DNA of 48,660 nucleotides from Oscillospiraceae bacterium (GCA_017469795.1 JAFUFT010000099.1:1-48660); one strand, 5' to 3'; numbered from the stretch's first letter, positions 8,739-16,558 are shown. Notes: a model not told the origin generated them from the sequence alone. Numbers and translations are program-made.

Positions 8739-9602
8739 TTATCGTGCGTCCCGGTCCCGGTTGCGCTCTCTCTGACGTTTCAGCAGCTCCAGACCCGCCA
8801 GAATATCCTGCTTGATCTTCTGATCCGTACAGTAACCGGGGAAGTACCGTTCCAGCTCCTCCCGGCGGAATTTGATCTGCTCTTTCTGATTGGGCTTTTC
8901 CTCCGCCATGATGGATTCGAGCTGTTCCTCCGTGATGGTGGCCAGGCCCATGCAGCACTTGTGCATCCGCACAGCCTGGGAGTAGGAGGGCGTATGCTCG
9001 TCCCGCTGGATCAGTTCCGCCAGATATTCCTGAGCGGGCTTGTCCAGATAGGACAGTTCCACGCCTACGGAAAAAGCGACTCTACCTTCGTCCAGCAGGT
9101 TCAGCAGCGCGGGGATTAAATAGGTCAGGCGGATGTAGCGGAACACCTGATCTCGGCTCTCATTACAGGCTGCACCAATCTGAGCGGCAGCATCATACTT
9201 TGTCGCAACTTGCGACGAAGTGAGGTCCGTCCGCTTGCCCTGATGCTTCAACGCCTCCATTTTCAGCTTGTAGGCAAAGGCTTTCTCACTGGGCAGGATA
9301 TGCTCCCGATGGAGATTGCTGTCCACAACCATAACAGAAGCGGCGTCACGGCCGATGGGGTAGATCAAGGCAGGGACACTTTCAATCCCTGCCTTAATCG
9401 CCGCGTGCAATCTCCGGTGGCCGGAGACTACTTCGTATTCATCTGCTGTTCCCTCCAGAGGGCGAATGATCAGCGGAGAGAGAATGCCGTTTTCCTGAAT
9501 ACTTTCAATCAATTCGTTCATCTCGGCATTGTCCAGCACTTTGAAGGGATTGCCTTCAAAGGCGTGGAGTCTGGCAATAGGAATATTTACAATTTCTTTT
9601 AT
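8739..9602 (-). CDS. ParB/Srx-domain DNA-binding protein of the mobile element
   Basis: About 287 residues with the ParB N-terminal nuclease/CTP-binding fold: IPIARLHAFEGNPFKV, then LIESIQENGILSPLIIRP, VVSGHRRLHAAIKAG and a box containing NLHREHILPSEKAFA. A helix-turn-helix region around SSQVATKYDAAAQIG and a charged C-terminus follow. ParB-like proteins of this type are common in clostridial mobilizable elements, where they may act in segregation or regulation. No ATG, GTG or TTG is placed to start it. The best candidate is an ATA at 9602 that overlaps the relaxase stop as ATAA, 9 nt after AAGGGG; it yields the expected N-terminus (KEIVNIPIARL). The frame stays open upstream to an ATG at 9815, but that part only reads relaxase sequence in another frame. 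Confidence 0.85.
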   Translation of the reverse strand: MKEIVNIPIARLHAFEGNPFKVLDNAEMNELIESIQENGILSPLIIRPLEGTADEYEVVSGHRRLHAAIKAGIESVPALIYPIGRDAASVMVVDSNLHREHILPSEKAFAYKLKMEALKHQGKRTDLTSSQVATKYDAAAQIGAACNESRDQVFRYIRLTYLIPALLNLLDEGRVAFSVGVELSYLDKPAQEYLAELIQRDEHTPSYSQAVRMHKCCMGLATITEEQLESIMAEEKPNQKEQIKFRREELERYFPGYCTDQKIKQDILAGLELLKRQRERNRDRDAR

Positions 9603-10969
9603 CTCGATCTGCCCCTTTCTCGATTGGTTGCGTCCAGTTCCATCCGGCGCTCCGTTTCCAACAGTTCTTTCATACGTTCTGAATCCGCCTTTGCGCGGAT
9701 GGCTGTCAGCAGGTACTTCCTTTGTATGGTAAGGGCCTGCGTGATTTCTGCAATCTTGCCTCGATATTCCACCGTCTCCTCCGGCGGTTTTTTCCTGCGG
9801 AGATGATTGCGGCAACTCTGTCTCTGCTTTTCCAGTGCCTGAATGGTGCGCTCCGTGGTCTCAATGAATGCAGAAAGCTCCTCAGCCGAATGGATGTCCC
9901 GTTCGGTGAGGAGCCTGTAGGCTTCCTGATGTTGTTCCAGTTTGGACAGTTCTGCTCGGAGCGCCGGGGAGAGCGGGCGGGACGGTTTGCTGTCCTTTTC
10001 CTGGCACCCGGTCAACAGACAGATCAGAATCAGGAAAACCATGTCAACGGCCATCTTCCCCAGATCGTGGGTGTGGGTCACAGAGAAGGAGAGCTGCTCC
10101 GCCAGGTCCAGCAGCGGATACTGCCGGGGTCGCCGGGCCGCATAGGCGTTCCACCGTTGGACGGCACCGTCTGCGTACAGATTGCTGTCCAACCTGCGCA
10201 TGATGTTTTCCCTGGAATAGCCCATCCGCTCCAGCCGGACCGCCCGTTTCCAGCCTTCCGCTTTGATGGAATGCCGGGTGGGGTCATAGGAATAGCCCAT
10301 GGAATGGAGCTCTGAGAGAAAACTGTCCCAGGTCAGGGCGTATTGCAGGCATTCCTCCAGGTCCTGTTTGAGAATATCCCGGTGAGTAAGGTTTCCAGCC
10401 TTGTGAACCCAATAGGCGCCTTTTTCGCCGCCGTAGAAGCTGGAGTCCTCCAATACGGACAGGCAATAGCCCCGGCAGATTTCATCGGAGATTTCCCGCA
10501 GCCGGTAGTGGTCCTTGATATGGTTCTCAAACTTCCTCCCGGTTCGGAAGGATACGGAGTTCACGACGATGTGATTATGGACGTTATCCGTGTTCAGGTG
10601 GGTGGTCACCAGAATTTCATATTCGTCGCCCCACATCCGCCGGGCAGTCTCAATCCCAATCTGATGGGCCTGTTCCGGAGTGACCTCGCCGGTTTTGAAG
10701 CTCTGATACCCGTGATAGGCCACGTTGCCGCCCAGTTTCCCGAAGCGGCGCTTGGTGGCCATCATGTCCTCATAGGCGTGGTCGGCGGAGCAGTTGACGC
10801 CGGAGACGTACATCTTCTGATCGGTCTTTTCCGCATTCTGTGCATAGCGAAGCACCTTCGCAAGATCGTCGTCCAGGTACTTTCTGTCGGTGGTCTTATC
10901 CGGGTTGTCAGCATATTCGAGGACCCTTTTCAGGCTGCCCTTCACAGGCCAGAAGCCGGTGGTTGCCAT
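9599..10969 (-). CDS. Relaxase/mobilization nuclease (MobP/MobA family)
   Basis: This 456-residue relaxase should nick oriT and pilot the transferred strand. It starts ATTGFWPVKGSLKRVLEYA and carries the metal-binding histidine motif HLNTDNVHNH at residues 124-133, a strong MOB(P) signature. A hydrophobic stretch (MAVDMVFLILICLLTG, about residues 306-321) lies between the nuclease domain and a C-terminal coiled coil, so the protein may touch the membrane. Its start overlaps the mobC stop (TGATG) and its stop overlaps the presumed start of the ParB-like gene, so the three appear translationally coupled. Confidence 0.93.
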   Translation of the reverse strand: MATTGFWPVKGSLKRVLEYADNPDKTTDRKYLDDDLAKVLRYAQNAEKTDQKMYVSGVNCSADHAYEDMMATKRRFGKLGGNVAYHGYQSFKTGEVTPEQAHQIGIETARRMWGDEYEILVTTHLNTDNVHNHIVVNSVSFRTGRKFENHIKDHYRLREISDEICRGYCLSVLEDSSFYGGEKGAYWVHKAGNLTHRDILKQDLEECLQYALTWDSFLSELHSMGYSYDPTRHSIKAEGWKRAVRLERMGYSRENIMRRLDSNLYADGAVQRWNAYAARRPRQYPLLDLAEQLSFSVTHTHDLGKMAVDMVFLILICLLTGCQEKDSKPSRPLSPALRAELSKLEQHQEAYRLLTERDIHSAEELSAFIETTERTIQALEKQRQSCRNHLRRKKPPEETVEYRGKIAEITQALTIQRKYLLTAIRAKADSERMKELLETERRMELDATNRERGRSR

Positions 10970-11255
10970 CAGCTGTCCCTCCCCGGGAGGATGAAGGTGT
11001 CCCGGATTTCATCCAGCACGCCTTGGATCGCCTGATCTGCATCTGGTGCACGTTCTGCTTTTCTCAGGCGCAGGAGTTCCGCCCGCAGCAGATGCAGATC
11101 CTCCGGTGGGATGGCCCGCGGCGCAAAGCCCAATGCCCGCTGCCTGAGGTATTCCGAAACGGAAAGCCCGCAAGTGCGGGCTTTGACCTGGATGTGCTGT
11201 TTCTCCTGCGGGGTCACTCTGGTGTAGATGCTTTTGGTTCGATGGGTCGTATCAT
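10969..11255 (-). CDS. mobC: MobC-like relaxosome accessory protein, start codon out of frame
   Basis: The conserved part reads IYTRVTPQEKQHIQVKA, then GLSVSEYLRQRALGF and a C-terminal VLDEIRDTFILPG. This is the ribbon-helix-helix type of MobC protein that binds oriT and helps the relaxase. The natural start, an ATG at 11255 with GGAAG just upstream, is one base out of frame with this coding region and would give only 13 codons. The in-frame sequence has no ATG, GTG or TTG until a GTG inside the conserved strand. Upstream it stays open to ATGs at 11412 and 11442, but that stretch translates the oriT-like hairpins. Either a base was lost near codon 4, or expression needs a frameshift or unusual start. 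The stop overlaps the relaxase ATG. Confidence 0.7.
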
Positions 11256-11290
11256 CACTTCCTTTTGTAATATCGTGGTTGCCGGGGGAT

Positions 11291-11400
11291 TGGGGGCGGC
11301 AGCCCCCAAAGTCAGAGTCTCCGGGAGGGGCTCTGTTTGGAACTTGCAATACAAGTTCCCTGCTTGTTCCACCCTGAGACACGGGTGTCCCGGGGTGGGA
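11291..11400. other. Candidate origin of transfer (oriT) upstream of mobC
   Basis: Three structured repeats are packed between the par genes and mobC: a 7-bp hairpin TGGGGGC/GCCCCCA (11291-11308), an 8-bp inverted repeat GGAACTTG-CAATA-CAAGTTCC (11339-11359), and a nested stem in 11370-11398 built around GACACGGGTGTC. From general knowledge, oriT in Tn1549-like and related clostridial elements lies just here, before mobC/relaxase, and has such inverted repeats. The nick site is not assigned. Downstream, 11443-11540 holds GCCGGC repeats and a hairpin GTTTTTCA/TGAAAAAC at 11518-11536. Confidence 0.6.
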
Positions 11401-11540
11401 GTTCTTTCTCATCTGATTGATCGGTCCCACCGAAATGGTCAATCGAGCCGGCTAGTTGCCGGCTTTGGATTACCGGGAAATATCACGGTACTTTTGAAAG
11501 CAGCCGGTTTGGAGCCCGTTTTTCACCGTGAAAAACACCG

Positions 11541-11867
11541 TCATACCTGGAAGCTGTCCAGGAAGTCGAACATCGCATCATCGTTCTCCTGCTGGGGCGA
11601 TTTATACTGTGCGTTCTCTGTGGGATCAGGTGTTTCCAGAACTACATTGCCCAATGTCTCCCGGACCGCTTCGCGGACGCTGTGGTCGATCTCCCGCATG
11701 AGTGTTTCCTGCCAGGCATTCCGGCTTTCCATGTCAGCATAGGCATTGATCGCCTGAATGATCAGACGGTTCTGCTTGGCGCCTGCCGTATGAAGATACT
11801 CCCAGGCCCGGCGGTCCTCCTCCCGGGTGAGATTGAACCGGATGTCTGTCCGCCGGATCTCCTTCAC
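11541..11867 (-). CDS. ParR/StbB-like partner of the ParM protein
   Basis: About 108 residues, starting at a GTG that overlaps the ParM stop codon (GTGA), with GGTGG 7 nt upstream. The N-terminal part (IRRTDIRFNLTREEDRRAW) resembles the ribbon-helix-helix DNA-binding strand of small plasmid segregation proteins; the C-terminal half is acidic and ends FDFLDSFQV. In ParM systems this partner binds the centromere-like site and links DNA to the filament end. Assignment rests mainly on position directly after ParM and on the general pattern. Confidence 0.65.
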   Translation of the reverse strand: MKEIRRTDIRFNLTREEDRRAWEYLHTAGAKQNRLIIQAINAYADMESRNAWQETLMREIDHSVREAVRETLGNVVLETPDPTENAQYKSPQQENDDAMFDFLDSFQV

Positions 11868-12790
11868 CGGATTCCACCGCTGCGCCGGAGAACCTTCTCT
11901 GCCATGTACTCGTAACCCCTGGCTGTGGCGCAAATGTCATCCAGGATGGTCACCCGGTCATGGTCGTATTCCCCAAAGTGCTTTACCAGGCAGCCGCCTC
12001 CGCCCACCACATGGAGCCGCATCAGGTTGGGATCATATTCATGGTCCCGGAGCAGACGGAAGATCCCCGCTGTGTATTCTCTGGCCGTGTCAATAATGAC
12101 GGTCAGGTACTCCGGCGCAATGTCTGCCGTCCCCGTACGGAACACCTGATTGATGATGGAATCGTCCACCGCGGCATGGAACCGGCGCAGAAGGTTCTCC
12201 CGCACGGCGATGGCGCACTGGTTGGTGCCGTATTTCTCCGTGAACATCTGCCTGGGATCCGGCTGACCGTCCACGATTTTCAGAACGTTCATGGTGCCAT
12301 TGCCGATGTCACAGAGCAGGTTTACCCCAGCCATTGTGGAGAGCTTGTCCGCCACGGCAGCAAAGCCCTGGGGAAAGACAGCCGCTCCCGCCAGGTTGAT
12401 GTGATAATTCACGCCCCGGAAGATGAAATCCACGGTCTTGTTCCGGAGCAGATACTCTTTGAATGCCGCCGTCTGACCGGAAACCCAGGACAGGGGCAGG
12501 CCCGCTGCCAGATAGACCGTGGCAGTAGTCAGATTCTGCGTGCTGAGCTCTCTGGCTATGGCAGCAAGGGTCAGGATGTAGTAGTCTTCGTCCAGGATCT
12601 TGTCGCCGTGGAACTCCTTGTGCCCGGTCCCGACGGTGTAATACCTGCCGTCATAGATCAGCAAGTTCTGTTTGAACGTGGGCTCCTGATCGTAATCAAT
12701 CAGGCCGGTGGGAAAGCAGGCGTTGGCGGTTTTCATGTTCCCATAGCCGTGGTCGATGCCGATGATTTTGATTCCGTTGTGATCTTTCAT
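11864..12790 (-). CDS. ParM/StbA-like actin-type segregation ATPase
   Basis: This 308-residue actin-fold protein has the phosphate-1 motif IGIDHGYGNMKTA, phosphate-2 motif LLCDIGNGTMNVLK and the adenosine motif HVVGGGGCLVKHF. ParM filaments push sister DNA copies apart. Its presence in an integrated element suggests that the excised circle replicates or must be kept for some time. The ATG has AAGGAGG 10 nt upstream and is preceded by a terminator (12816-12846). It is coupled to the ParR-like gene by a 4-nt overlap. Confidence 0.88.
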   Translation of the reverse strand: MKDHNGIKIIGIDHGYGNMKTANACFPTGLIDYDQEPTFKQNLLIYDGRYYTVGTGHKEFHGDKILDEDYYILTLAAIARELSTQNLTTATVYLAAGLPLSWVSGQTAAFKEYLLRNKTVDFIFRGVNYHINLAGAAVFPQGFAAVADKLSTMAGVNLLCDIGNGTMNVLKIVDGQPDPRQMFTEKYGTNQCAIAVRENLLRRFHAAVDDSIINQVFRTGTADIAPEYLTVIIDTAREYTAGIFRLLRDHEYDPNLMRLHVVGGGGCLVKHFGEYDHDRVTILDDICATARGYEYMAEKVLRRSGGIR

Positions 12791-12815
12791 GTTTGCAATT
12801 CCTCCTTATTGGCGC

Positions 12816-12846
12816 AAAAAAACACCTGCCAGTCATACAGCAGGTG
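12816..12846 (-). terminator. Terminator between the regulator gene and parM
   Basis: Stem CACCTGC (12823-12829) with GCAGGTG (12840-12846); on the minus strand it is followed by seven T. It sits between the stop of the sigma-like gene and the parM ribosome site, so transcription from the upstream promoter is probably reduced before the par-mob operon. Confidence 0.75.
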
Positions 12847-12847
12847 C

Positions 12848-13759
12848 TCATGCAGAGATTTTCTGTTGCTCAAATCCCAAGCTTATCCCGGCGTATTTCT
12901 CATAGGCTTTCCCGATCTTTCGGATGCGCTTGAGAACGCCGCTGTGGTTTTTGTACCCCAGTTTTTCCGCGATCTCCTCCAGCGTGTGCCCGGAGAGCCG
13001 GAGATTCAAAATCGCACGGTCCTTTTCGGAAAGCCCGGCCAGGAAACGGTCTGTGTCTACGGCAGCGACCACTTCTTCATCCACATCCACACGCGGATCC
13101 GGCATATCCCGTTCCTTTTTCTTTCCATCCTCATCCTCTTCCTGGTCGGGATGGAGCAGTTGCTCCAGGGAAAGCTCTGCGCGGATGGAGCGCGTGTGAT
13201 ACCAGCGGCGGTAGAAGTCGGTCTTTTGGTTGCTGTGCCGGGTGTCAAAGTCCTCAAAGCAGCGGAACTCCCTCGCAACCTCTATGATCTCAGGCATATC
13301 ATACTTTTCCATCGTAAGGGGTACGATGAATGAGAATAATGCGCTGGCGGCTTCCAGAGAAACATAGTCTACGTATATCTCTGGACTCAGACTCCCTAAT
13401 TCTTCTGCTGTTGGCATGACACCGGCATCCATCAAGCCCTGGATCCAATAGCCCGGGCTGTGGGCAAAAATCCAGGCCGGTTCATAGCCGGAGAACCGTT
13501 CCATGGAACCGCCCACGCCCAGATAGGGCCAGACCATAAAGGCGTATGCGTCGATGATCAGATCCAGGAACAGATCGCTCTCTATGATTTCGATTGTGTT
13601 CCAGTCTCTGAAAAAACGTCCGACCTGGCGGGGAAGCCGCTTGATCTCCTGTGGGCACTTTTGGATGATTTCCTCCGGGATGAATAGATACGCCGGGATA
13701 AATTCGGCGTTTCGGTAGGTTGTGATGGTTCCGTCCTTCCGTTTCATCAAGATTGGCAT
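12848..13759 (-). CDS. Element regulator with C-terminal sigma-70 region 4-like HTH
   Basis: About 303 residues. The first 200 are of a family I do not recognise (MPILMKRKDGTITTYRNAEF and a helical middle part). An acidic/basic linker follows, then a C-terminal helix-turn-helix of sigma region 4 type: LSEKDRAILNLRLSGHTLEE and IAEKLGYKNHSGVLKRIRK. The start at 13759 has AGGAGG 8 nt upstream; an ATG 102 nt further upstream lies inside the promoter region. It is the first gene of the element and has its own promoter, so it probably controls the element's transfer or maintenance genes. Confidence 0.75.
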   Translation of the reverse strand: MPILMKRKDGTITTYRNAEFIPAYLFIPEEIIQKCPQEIKRLPRQVGRFFRDWNTIEIIESDLFLDLIIDAYAFMVWPYLGVGGSMERFSGYEPAWIFAHSPGYWIQGLMDAGVMPTAEELGSLSPEIYVDYVSLEAASALFSFIVPLTMEKYDMPEIIEVAREFRCFEDFDTRHSNQKTDFYRRWYHTRSIRAELSLEQLLHPDQEEDEDGKKKERDMPDPRVDVDEEVVAAVDTDRFLAGLSEKDRAILNLRLSGHTLEEIAEKLGYKNHSGVLKRIRKIGKAYEKYAGISLGFEQQKISA

Positions 13760-13851
13760 TGGCTGCACCTCCTTCCTGTAATGCCGTTCTACTTTATTAC
13801 GACATTCAGAAAAGAAAAATGTTCCTGTTTTTGAAAACTTGTAACGGGAAT

Positions 13852-13880
13852 ATTGTAGCACAGTGAATGTACCGCAGCAA
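13852..13880 (-). promoter_or_regulatory. Promoter of the element regulator
   Basis: Minus strand: -35 TTGCTG (13875-13880), 17-nt spacer, -10 TACAAT (13852-13857), about 90 nt before the start codon. Confidence 0.6.
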
Positions 13881-13949
13881 CGGAACAGTTGTGATATAGG
13901 GTGCGCTGTTTATAACCTAATTACAATCATTCTAGGCAAGGATTGATCC

Positions 13950-14060
13950 GTTGAACGATTCTCTCTTTCGTTAATATGAGGTTCCATCCTTCGCTGGAGC
14001 ATCTCATAACTGTGGCAGCTCAACGGCTTCTTTCAGCGTTTCGTTCTGGAGTTTGTTCAT
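13950..14060 (-). pseudogene. Decayed fragment of a second serine recombinase
   Basis: On the minus strand this stretch translates, with one frame change, as MNKLQNETLKEAVEL and then SYEMLQRRMEPHINERE. It lines up with the coiled-coil part of the intact recombinase, which reads ERLEQLEQQRDNL then CEILQRRMERPKYTKEE. The nucleotide similarity (for example CTGGAGCAT/CTGGAGGAT next to TTCCAT) can also be followed. Only about 110 bp remain. The rest of 13760-14150 holds the element promoter, an A+T-rich spacer and a hairpin. Confidence 0.65.
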
Positions 14061-14068
14061 AATGAGAT

Positions 14069-14110
14069 ATCCGGCAGGAAAATGGAAGTATGTCCGATTT
14101 CCTGCCGGAT
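14069..14110. terminator. Inverted repeat after the FGGY kinase gene
   Basis: Perfect 13-bp arms ATCCGGCAGGAAA (14069-14081) and TTTCCTGCCGGAT (14098-14110) with a 16-nt loop, 41 nt after the kinase stop. There is no T-run, so it could be a terminator without a classical tail or a structure connected with the neighbouring element end. Confidence 0.5.
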
Positions 14111-14150
14111 AACTATGTTCTTATTATGCGGCCGAACAGCATCGGTGCTC

Positions 14151-15698
14151 TCATCCTTCCTCCCCACATAGTCTGCTGAGACGATGCGCAAACTGGGCAG
14201 TCGCTGAATAGAGCTCATCATAAATTGCGAGATATGGTGCATATCGGCTGTGGGCAGAGGGATCCGGAATATAGGTCCGGCCCGCCCGGATGTATTTTGT
14301 TAAGGACGCATAGGTCTCAAACCCGGGCCATTTCACACCCAGGGCGGCCATCAACGCATCCCCGTAGCAGGCTCCGACCGTTTCTTTTGGCGTCGAAACT
14401 GGCTTTCCGAGAATATCGGCGATGATTTGCAGCCAAATCGGATTTTGCGCTCCGCCTCCCACCGCAATAATCCGATCCACACGGGCCTCCGGGTGGGATT
14501 CCATGATCCGGACCTGCTGTGCCACAGAATAGCCTACGGCCTCCAGGGCGCTACGGTACAGATGCGCTCTGGTGTGGCGAAGCGTCAGCCCAAACAGAAC
14601 GCCGCGGGCTTCCGGATCATTGACCGGAGTCCGTTCCCCCGCAAGGTAGGGCAGCGTGATCAGCCCGTCGCTGCCGGGCGGGATCTCGGCTACTCCAGAA
14701 AGCATGGCCTGATAGGCATTCCCACCGCCGGACCGCTCCTGCTCAAGGGCATCGGGGAAGATCGTGTCACGATACCATTTGGTCAGACTTCCAGCCGTAT
14801 TGGTCCCGGCAGATATATCGCACAGGCCTGGTACGATAAATTCTTCCCGCCATAGCCTCGGGTCATCGATGAGCCGGTCTGTCCCCAGGATCATATAGAC
14901 CGACGATCCCAGCTGGAGCATCATCTTCCCCGGTTCCACCACACCGCAGCTGATGGCTTCCGCCCCGGAGTCATCCGTTCCGGTGATGACCGGGGTGCCG
15001 GGCGCCAGACCCGTCTGCGCTGCGGCGCTTTCCGTCACATATCCGGCGATATCCGCAGCCTCCCGGATCTCCGCCAGCTGATCCGGACGGCAGACCGGAG
15101 CGCAGAGCTCCGGAACAGGCTTCCATGTCTCCGGATCATAGAGCGGATTGAAGCTGGCAAGGCCGAGAAATCGGTCGACCACATAGCTGCCGGTGAGTTT
15201 GGCTGTAATGTAGCTGGAACCGGTCAAAAATTTGCAGGTCTTTGCGTAGACCTCCGGCTCTTTATTCTTGATCCAGAGAATCTTGGGCATTACATCGCTG
15301 GAGCAGAGGGGCCGCCCGTACCAGGCCAGGATCTGCTCCTGCCCATACATCTGCGTCAGCTGCTCCATCTCCTCTGTGGCCCGGGCGTCGATCCCGTAAA
15401 GGATGGCCTTTCGGAGGGGGTTGCATGCTTCATCCACGGGGAGACAGTCTGCGCCAAGGGCACTGATCCCCACTGCCTTGATTTGTCCGGGATCCACGCC
15501 AGTCTCCCGAAGCAGACCCCGGCTGATCCGGCAGAAATCTCCCCACCAGTCCGTATCCGCATCGTGCTCATAGTGACCGGGCTTCGGATTTTGCATCTCA
15601 TGCTGCGTGGTCTGCATCGCAAGGATCTCCCCTTGGTCATCCATCAGGATGCCTTTGGAGGAATTGGTCCCTGTATCGATCCCCATAAAATAAGCCAT
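14151..15698 (-). CDS. FGGY-family carbohydrate kinase (xylulokinase-like)
   Basis: This 515-residue sugar kinase is of usual length. The N-terminal ATP-grasp edge reads FMGIDTGTNSSKGILMDD. FGGY features include VGISALGADCLPVD and, in the C-terminal half, LPYLAGERTPVNDPEARG and IIAVGGGAQNPIWLQIIADI. It phosphorylates a ketose or polyol with ATP; similarity is to xylulokinases, but substrate prediction in FGGY is unreliable. It is the last gene of a four-gene operon with BtpA-like, MATE and FrlC-like genes. AGGAGG overlaps the preceding stop. In this context a phosphorylated sugar derived from a glycated or unusual carbohydrate is a reasonable guess. Confidence 0.85.
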   Translation of the reverse strand: MAYFMGIDTGTNSSKGILMDDQGEILAMQTTQHEMQNPKPGHYEHDADTDWWGDFCRISRGLLRETGVDPGQIKAVGISALGADCLPVDEACNPLRKAILYGIDARATEEMEQLTQMYGQEQILAWYGRPLCSSDVMPKILWIKNKEPEVYAKTCKFLTGSSYITAKLTGSYVVDRFLGLASFNPLYDPETWKPVPELCAPVCRPDQLAEIREAADIAGYVTESAAAQTGLAPGTPVITGTDDSGAEAISCGVVEPGKMMLQLGSSVYMILGTDRLIDDPRLWREEFIVPGLCDISAGTNTAGSLTKWYRDTIFPDALEQERSGGGNAYQAMLSGVAEIPPGSDGLITLPYLAGERTPVNDPEARGVLFGLTLRHTRAHLYRSALEAVGYSVAQQVRIMESHPEARVDRIIAVGGGAQNPIWLQIIADILGKPVSTPKETVGACYGDALMAALGVKWPGFETYASLTKYIRAGRTYIPDPSAHSRYAPYLAIYDELYSATAQFAHRLSRLCGEEG

Positions 15699-15712
15699 GG
15701 TATGTCCTCCTG

Positions 15713-16543
15713 TCAGAGCGTCGTGCGGAATTCCCGTACCACATCCATAAACATCCGGACCCGTGCCGCGTCTACCCGGACGTTTTCCAGCCGCTCGTTC
15801 TCCAGCTTTCCGCCCTGCTTAAAGTAGGTTCCCACCACCGCCGCGTCCGCCACACACAGCTTTCGGATAATGGTGTCAGGCCGGCAGCCTGTATTGCACA
15901 GTACCGCTACCTCTGGGTTCCGGCTTTTGACCGCAGCAATCAGTTCCTCGTCCACATCCTGTCCGGCGGCGTTAGCAGAGATGCAGAGGCCGTCGGGATG
16001 TACCTTGAAAATCGTGGAGGCAGCGATTTCCTGCAGGGGACGCAGGTCAAGATTCCGGTCGGACTCCGGATTGATGAAATATAGCATTTTCAGGCTGTCG
16101 AGGGGCAGAGCGGCCTTTCGCCGCATCAGCGTTGCGAAGTCGTTGTTGTACAGTCCGCCGTCCCCCACATACACACCAGAGAAGGTGCCGCGAACAAAAT
16201 CTGCGCCTACCGCAGCCGCCAGCTCCAGTGTGGCCCCGCCGTCGGAAATGGCGTCTACGCCGAAGGGCACCCGCAGCTCTGATCGGAGCGCTCCGATCAC
16301 ATAAGCCATAGCGGCAGGTGTCACCATATCCATCGTCCGCTGGTAGGGCAGGCTGAACTCATTGGAAAACAGGACCCCGTCCACACCCCCATTCTGGAGC
16401 GCCTCCAGATCCGCTCCGGCGTGGGCTGCAATCTCCTGTATCGAGGTTTCCCGGCGGAACCGGGGATCACCGGGCAGGGCGTCCAGGTGAAGCATCGCGA
16501 TGATCGGTTTCCGGACCCCAAACATGGATTCAATCCAACTCAT
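15713..16543 (-). CDS. BtpA/SgcQ family TIM-barrel protein
   Basis: This 276-residue protein matches the BtpA/SgcQ family: PIIAMLHLDALPGDPRF at the start, ADLEALQNGGVDGVLFSNEF, DFVRGTFSGVYVGDGGLYNN, and the C-terminal AAVVGTYFKQGGKLEN. BtpA was named for photosystem I biogenesis in cyanobacteria, but in enteric bacteria SgcQ sits in a sugar operon, and many members accompany sugar kinases and epimerases. No enzymatic activity can be named with certainty; the fold suggests an aldolase- or phosphate-binding TIM barrel. The stop lies 14 nt before the FGGY kinase start. Confidence 0.85.
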   Translation of the reverse strand: MSWIESMFGVRKPIIAMLHLDALPGDPRFRRETSIQEIAAHAGADLEALQNGGVDGVLFSNEFSLPYQRTMDMVTPAAMAYVIGALRSELRVPFGVDAISDGGATLELAAAVGADFVRGTFSGVYVGDGGLYNNDFATLMRRKAALPLDSLKMLYFINPESDRNLDLRPLQEIAASTIFKVHPDGLCISANAAGQDVDEELIAAVKSRNPEVAVLCNTGCRPDTIIRKLCVADAAVVGTYFKQGGKLENERLENVRVDAARVRMFMDVVREFRTTL

Positions 16544-16558
16544 AAAGGACCTCCTTCT

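Larger units (their letters stand above)
6950..13900. mobile_element. Integrative mobilizable element (serine recombinase, MobP relaxase, ParM/ParR)
   Basis: A block of minus-strand genes unlike its neighbours: sigma-like regulator, ParM, ParR, oriT-like region, MobC, relaxase, ParB-like protein, small ORF and large serine recombinase. There is no VirB4, VirD4 or other conjugation pore gene, so transfer would need a helper element. The left end is placed at the recombinase terminator. The right end is between the regulator promoter (13880) and a decayed recombinase fragment (13950-14060). The exact attachment sites could not be read: serine recombinases of this type use a very short core, and no convincing long direct repeat was found. 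Confidence 0.8.

Noticed and set aside
6994..14002. 8-bp direct repeat TGGAGCAT at 6994-7001 and 13995-14002 as attachment sites
   Set aside because: Both copies lie in recombinase-related sequence, but at non-corresponding positions. Eight bases over this distance can occur by chance, and recombinases of this type leave only a very short core.
14151..15698. Naming the FGGY kinase xylB
   Set aside because: No xylose isomerase or xylose transporter is near, and FGGY substrates cannot be read from general similarity.
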